Origin: UBA10906 sp049296695
GTDB lineage: Bacteria > Pseudomonadota > Gammaproteobacteria > Methylococcales > Methylomonadaceae
NCBI GenBank assembly: GCA_049296695.1
Contig: JBAQSX010000183.1
Span: 1-64,000 of the forward strand
Reading direction: 5' to 3'
Length of the DNA: 64,000 bases
Below are positions 60,561-64,000 of this stretch, piece after piece. The notes under the pieces are model-generated. The model saw only the letters and a list, made by a program, of their open reading frames with translations, ran no database searches and had not been told where the DNA came from. Position numbers and translations under genes: made by a program. Numbering within the stretch: the first letter of the stretch is position 1; each line of letters begins with the position of its first letter.

Positions 60561-60634
60561 TGTAGGGGCAAATTATTATTTGCCCTTAATAACAAATGCT
60601 TGTTATCAAAGGGCAAATAGTAATTTGCCCCTAC
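60561..60634. repeat. TGTAGGGGCAAAT palindrome, inner part only
   Basis: Arms TGTAGGGGCAAAT-TATTATTTG and AAATTTGCCCC-type right arm (ending CCCCTACG), with TTAATAACAAA / TTGTTATCAA around the centre. The AAGTTACGCA outer ends seen at 43025 are missing. It lies between convergent genes and could serve as a terminator for both. Confidence 0.7.
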
Positions 60635-60651
60635 GATTTCATTATTTTTAA

Positions 60652-62697
60652 TTACTGACTAATACCATTATGTCGCAATAGGGCATCAATTTCAGGTTTG
60701 CGTCCACGGAATTGAATAAATAAATCCATTGCGTTTTTACTACCGCCTTGCTCTAAGATATTTGTTAAAAACGATTTTCCTGTCGCTTCATCAAAAATAC
60801 CCTTTTCTTCAAATAAAGAAAAAGCATCGCTTGATAATACCTCAGCCCATTTATAACTGTAATAACCAGCGGCATAACCGCCTGCAAAAATATGGGTGAA
60901 ACTGTGGGCAAAACGATTAAAAGCAGGTGGTTTTATCACTGCCACTTGAGAGCGGACTTTATTTAAAATCTCATAAATATAACCGACTTTTTTAGGGTCA
61001 TATTCTTGGTGTAGACGGAAATCAAATAAACTAAATTCTAATTGGCGCACCATACCCATACCTGCTTGGAAATTTTTGGCCTTTTGCATATTATTTAATA
61101 ATTCAACTGGCAAAGATTCACCTGTTTGATAATGCCCTGAAATTAAACCTAATGCTTGCGCGTCCCAACACCAGTTTTCCATAAATTGGCTGGGCAATTC
61201 CACTGCATCCCATTCCACGCCATTAATACCCGACACGCCTAGGTGATTAACTTGGGTAAATAAGTGCTGTGAACAATGTCCAAATTCATGAAATAAAGTA
61301 ATGACTTCATCATGAGTCAATAAGGCAGGTAATTCAGCTGTCGGCGCGGTGAAATTACAAATTAAATACGCCACAGGCGTTTGCACTACGCCATTAAATT
61401 TCTTGCGACCCACGCAATCATCCATCCACGCGCCGCCACGTTTATCGGCTCGCGCATAAAGGTCAACATAAAATTGTCCGCGTAATTGTCCTGTGCTGTC
61501 GTGAATTTCAAAAAAACGCACTTGTTCGTGCCAGCGGTCAAAGTCGCTTAGTTCATTAATTTTCATGCCGTAGAGTTTTTCAACAATGGCAAATAAGCCC
61601 GATAAAACTTTATCCACAGGAAAATAAGCCTTAACGGCTTCTTCAGATAATTGGTAATGATGCTGGCGCATTTTCTCAGAATAATAATTAAGATCCCACG
61701 GATGCACATCAATAATGTCGTGGAATTGTTTAGCATATTCATTGAGTTCAATTAAATCATTACGCGCTTGTCGCCATGATTTATCAGCTAAATCGGTCAA
61801 AAAGTCGATAACATCTTGGGGTTTTCCTGCCATTTTGGTGGCAAGCGAGTATTCGGCATAATTATCAAAACCTAAAATCTGAGCTTTTTCATGACGCAAG
61901 GTCAAAATCTGCTCCATAATCAAGCTATTATCCCAATGTCCGCCGCCTAATTCTGAGGCTTTAGTGCTGTAGGCTTCGTAAAGTTCGTGGCGCAAATGCC
62001 TGTCATCGGCATAAGTGAGTACCGCGTAATAGCAAGGAAATTGCAAGGTTAATAAATAACCCTCTTCACCTTTGCTTTCAGCGGCTTGTTTGGCTTGCGC
62101 TAGAGCTGTTTCGGGTAAACCTGCTAAATCGCGTTTATTGTTGACTAGTTTTGTCCAAGCATTGGTAGCATCGAGGACGTTTTCAGCGTATTTGCTGGTT
62201 AAGCTGGAGAGTTCTTGTGCGATTTCTTTATAGCGTTGTTTTTTATCTTTTTCTAAGTCAATGCCAGATAAACGAAAATCGCGTAAGGTGTTGCGCAAGA
62301 TTTTTTGTTGCGCGGTATCGAGTGAAGAAAATTCAGAGCCTTTGAGTATCATCCGATAAGCATGATACAAACGGCGGTTTTGTCCCATTTCGGTGCTGTA
62401 ATCACTCAGCTTAGGCAAACAAGCATTATAAGCTAAGCGTAATTGTTCATTATTCATCACTGAATTGAGATGACTCACCGCTGACCATGCTTTGTGCAGT
62501 CTATCTTCAGCATTGGTGATAGGTTCAACAAGCCCCGCCCAAGTATAATTTTTTTTAGTTTGCAAGCGGTCTTCAACAACAGCGCGTGCTTCGTTTAATA
62601 ACTGCTCAATAGCAGCTTCTATATGCTCAGGTTTGATGTTGGAAAATTGCGGTAGCGGGGTTTCTTCTAATAAAGGGTTATTCATGGTGTTACTCAA
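60652..62697 (-). CDS. prlC: Oligopeptidase A
   Basis: A 681-residue M3-family zinc metallopeptidase. The zinc site is LFHEFGHCSQH (HExxH) with a later Glu, in GVEWDAVELPSQF. Further family stretches are RKKFNGVVQTPVAYLICNF and HSFTHIFAGGYAAGYYSYKW. It degrades peptides in the cytoplasm, including cleaved signal peptides. Length is normal. Confidence 0.95.
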   Translation of the reverse strand: MSNTMNNPLLEETPLPQFSNIKPEHIEAAIEQLLNEARAVVEDRLQTKKNYTWAGLVEPITNAEDRLHKAWSAVSHLNSVMNNEQLRLAYNACLPKLSDYSTEMGQNRRLYHAYRMILKGSEFSSLDTAQQKILRNTLRDFRLSGIDLEKDKKQRYKEIAQELSSLTSKYAENVLDATNAWTKLVNNKRDLAGLPETALAQAKQAAESKGEEGYLLTLQFPCYYAVLTYADDRHLRHELYEAYSTKASELGGGHWDNSLIMEQILTLRHEKAQILGFDNYAEYSLATKMAGKPQDVIDFLTDLADKSWRQARNDLIELNEYAKQFHDIIDVHPWDLNYYSEKMRQHHYQLSEEAVKAYFPVDKVLSGLFAIVEKLYGMKINELSDFDRWHEQVRFFEIHDSTGQLRGQFYVDLYARADKRGGAWMDDCVGRKKFNGVVQTPVAYLICNFTAPTAELPALLTHDEVITLFHEFGHCSQHLFTQVNHLGVSGINGVEWDAVELPSQFMENWCWDAQALGLISGHYQTGESLPVELLNNMQKAKNFQAGMGMVRQLEFSLFDFRLHQEYDPKKVGYIYEILNKVRSQVAVIKPPAFNRFAHSFTHIFAGGYAAGYYSYKWAEVLSSDAFSLFEEKGIFDEATGKSFLTNILEQGGSKNAMDLFIQFRGRKPEIDALLRHNGISQ

Positions 62698-62730
62698 AGC
62701 ACAAGGATTGGAATGAATGGAGTTTTAAAC

Positions 62731-63174
62731 TTACCGCTTAATTTGCACACTGCTATCAAAAAACACAGCCGTTTTCGATAAGCGGTCGTGCCAAGCACGT
62801 TTATCTTTGTCGATTAACATCCACAAAAATCCCAACCCAAAGAAACTCCATGAAATAAGAGCAGTACAGAAACGCAATAAAGCCAAACGCCAGCTAATCG
62901 GTTGTTGATTGATGGTTAATACTTTTAATTTCCATGCGCGTAATCCTAAGGTTTGTCCGCCATGCGTCCAAAACCAGCCATAAAAAATAAAGCTAACAAT
63001 CAGTAAGTAGACAGGATAAAACACCTGTTGATGGGTAAAAGCTTGCCCCGCATTAAAAGGGAGCAGTAGAGCGGTTGCTAAAAACAGCACCGCGATTAGC
63101 AATAAAAAGTCATAAAGCATTGCCGCTAAACGACGGAAAAAACGAGGGGTTTGCCCTGAGGTGATTTGCGACAT
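62731..63174 (-). CDS. RDD-family membrane protein
   Basis: A protein of about 147 residues with three membrane helices: FFRRLAAMLYDFLLLIAVLF (with the R and D of the RDD signature), LLIVSFIFYGWFW, and a C-terminal pair around LLRFCTALISWSFFGLGFLW. The motif GQTLGLRAWKLKVL between helices 2 and 3 is typical. Function is unknown; some relatives exchange ions. It is upstream of prlC by 33 bp. Confidence 0.85.
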   Translation of the reverse strand: MSQITSGQTPRFFRRLAAMLYDFLLLIAVLFLATALLLPFNAGQAFTHQQVFYPVYLLIVSFIFYGWFWTHGGQTLGLRAWKLKVLTINQQPISWRLALLRFCTALISWSFFGLGFLWMLIDKDKRAWHDRLSKTAVFFDSSVQIKR

Positions 63175-63201
63175 TAGCGGCAAGCTGCGTGGCAAAACGG
63201 A

Positions 63202-63381
63202 TTAATCTTTGAACAAAGACAATTTTTGTCCAAAATACATACACATCGCCATTAACGCGCCCAGCATTAACAACGAAAACACAAAAGGCGGTCTGTGAAA
63301 TAACAGAATGCCAAAATCAGTGACAAACAAGCTAGTTAATAGCGGTTGGTCAATTAACGCATTAAGAATTTTTTTAAACAT
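63202..63381 (-). CDS. Small membrane protein upstream of RDD gene
   Basis: A 59-residue protein with two membrane stretches (LTSLFVTDFGILLFH and PFVFSLLMLGALMAMCMYF) and a charged end (GQKLSLFKD). No family is known. The ATG at 63381 begins MFKKIL, a better start than the ATG 15 bp upstream. It precedes the RDD gene by 27 bp on the same strand. Confidence 0.55.
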   Translation of the reverse strand: MFKKILNALIDQPLLTSLFVTDFGILLFHRPPFVFSLLMLGALMAMCMYFGQKLSLFKD

Positions 63382-63789
63382 AAATAATCCCACCAAATAT
63401 AACTTATTAATTATTAAAATATTTTAAAGCCTCGCGCCGTAAGCGTTGCTTTGACTAAAAGACATAAGCCACTGATTTTCTGTCGTTAATGGTATCGCTG
63501 TACCACTTAACTTAAAGCAAACCATCCACTGTCTATTTTACTCACTTGCCAAACATTCAATGTGTTATTTTGAGCTATCGCTTAAGTTTTCATTGCTCGC
63601 GATTTAACACATTTACTGTTGGGGTAATTTTAACAGCGTGAGCTTTATTTTGCTAAAATTTAAAAGCAATAAGAGCTGTTATTGCGCCGTCTACATCCCG
63701 TTGCCAAAGTGTAGAGTTTTATACAATTTAAGCCTAAACAACTATCGATTTAGGTTCACAACTTTATCGCTGATTAGGCATTATTTAAA
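63382..63789. other. Gene-free stretch
   Basis: About 400 bp with no convincing frame on either strand, and no clear repeat. AT-rich, with stops in all frames. A terminator for the minus-strand gene at 63790 might be hidden but is not obvious. Confidence 0.4.
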
Positions 63790-64000
63790 TTACTCTGTTT
63801 GAATTTTCACACCTTCAAATATTAGTGAGTCTCCATTATCATTAATATTATTTACCTTGTCGGTTTTGTAAGTGAAATTAACAGCCAATGAGTTGTGTTT
63901 TATTAAAGATTTTTTATTTATCATAATACGAGCTGAATTGCTCTCATTGCCTTCCACTAAAGTAGTGCTAACAACATCGGCATAATCAGATAATGTTAAA
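63790..64000 (-). CDS. C-terminal end of a gene cut by the window edge
   Basis: An open minus-strand frame enters at base 64000 and ends in TAA at 63790, giving 69 residues: LTLSDYADVVSTTLVEGNES, then RIMINKKSLIKHNSLAVNF and SLIFEGVKIQTE at the end. Strand-rich, polar, with no membrane helix. It looks like the tail of an exported or surface beta-protein, but the family cannot be told. Confidence 0.5.
   Translation of the reverse strand, partial: LTLSDYADVVSTTLVEGNESNSARIMINKKSLIKHNSLAVNFTYKTDKVNNINDNGDSLIFEGVKIQTE

Overview
The window reads as chromosomal DNA of an AT-rich gammaproteobacterium. Support for this comes from the neighbours pyrG, kdsA and eno, lipopolysaccharide (kdsA) and ubiquinone genes, PilS/PilR-type regulators of type IV pili, tusD/tusC sulfur-relay genes and a Pro-Arg-His tRNA cluster. 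The many short palindromic repeats, Uma2 genes, TIR-DUF1566 and DUF2971 proteins are typical of filamentous sulfur bacteria of the Beggiatoa/Thiothrix type. That placement is an inference.

Layout. 1-3.8 kb: a probable restriction endonuclease, a small unknown gene, a transposase scrap, a nitrilase/GNAT pair and a gamma-carbonic-anhydrase-like protein. 3.8-8.6 kb: a seven-gene operon on the minus strand with a FimV-like protein, a degenerate-receiver protein, a small GTPase, two Roadblock-type proteins (one cryptic), an Aer-like PAS protein and a cytoplasmic PhnD-like protein. It looks like a bacterial G-protein signalling module. 8.8-10.5 kb: an aminotransferase and mobA. 10.5-16.1 kb: a repeat-rich region with a TPR pseudogene, three full copies of a 115-bp MITE, a PAS-GGDEF-EAL protein, and a decayed IS1-family element that carries one of the MITEs inside it.

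16.1-26.1 kb: the normally compact pyrG-kdsA-eno group is in its usual order but opened up by accessory genes. A PARIS-like AriA/AriB pair and a Uma2 gene lie between kdsA and eno. A PIN toxin pair, a methyltransferase, a TIR-DUF1566 gene broken by a frameshift and another Uma2 gene lie between pyrG and kdsA. 26-33 kb: a small membrane protein, a tail-collar protein, uppP, nadK, glgP and a ubiH-type hydroxylase. 33-37 kb: a 1197-residue protein made of two copies of a TPR-glycosyltransferase module. 37-45 kb: rlpA-like, hemerythrin, tgt, pilR/pilS and sucCD. 45-51 kb: DUF2971, suhB and a metallophosphatase/DUF4124/SDR/AMP-ligase run. 51-57 kb: three tRNAs with a clear promoter, a TerC/DUF475 protein, a membrane protein, dnaB with an intein in its P-loop, and tusC/tusD. 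57-64 kb: an exported unknown, a GH19 lysozyme-like enzyme, a glutamate-cysteine-ligase-like enzyme, prlC, RDD, a small membrane protein, and the end of a gene cut by the window edge.

The most notable items are the G-protein operon, the PARIS-like and other accessory genes inside pyrG-kdsA-eno, the MITE family that appears tied to an IS1-family transposase (nested insertion with an 8-bp target duplication), and the dnaB intein with a decayed homing endonuclease. All functional calls come from reading motifs by eye; no database search was run.
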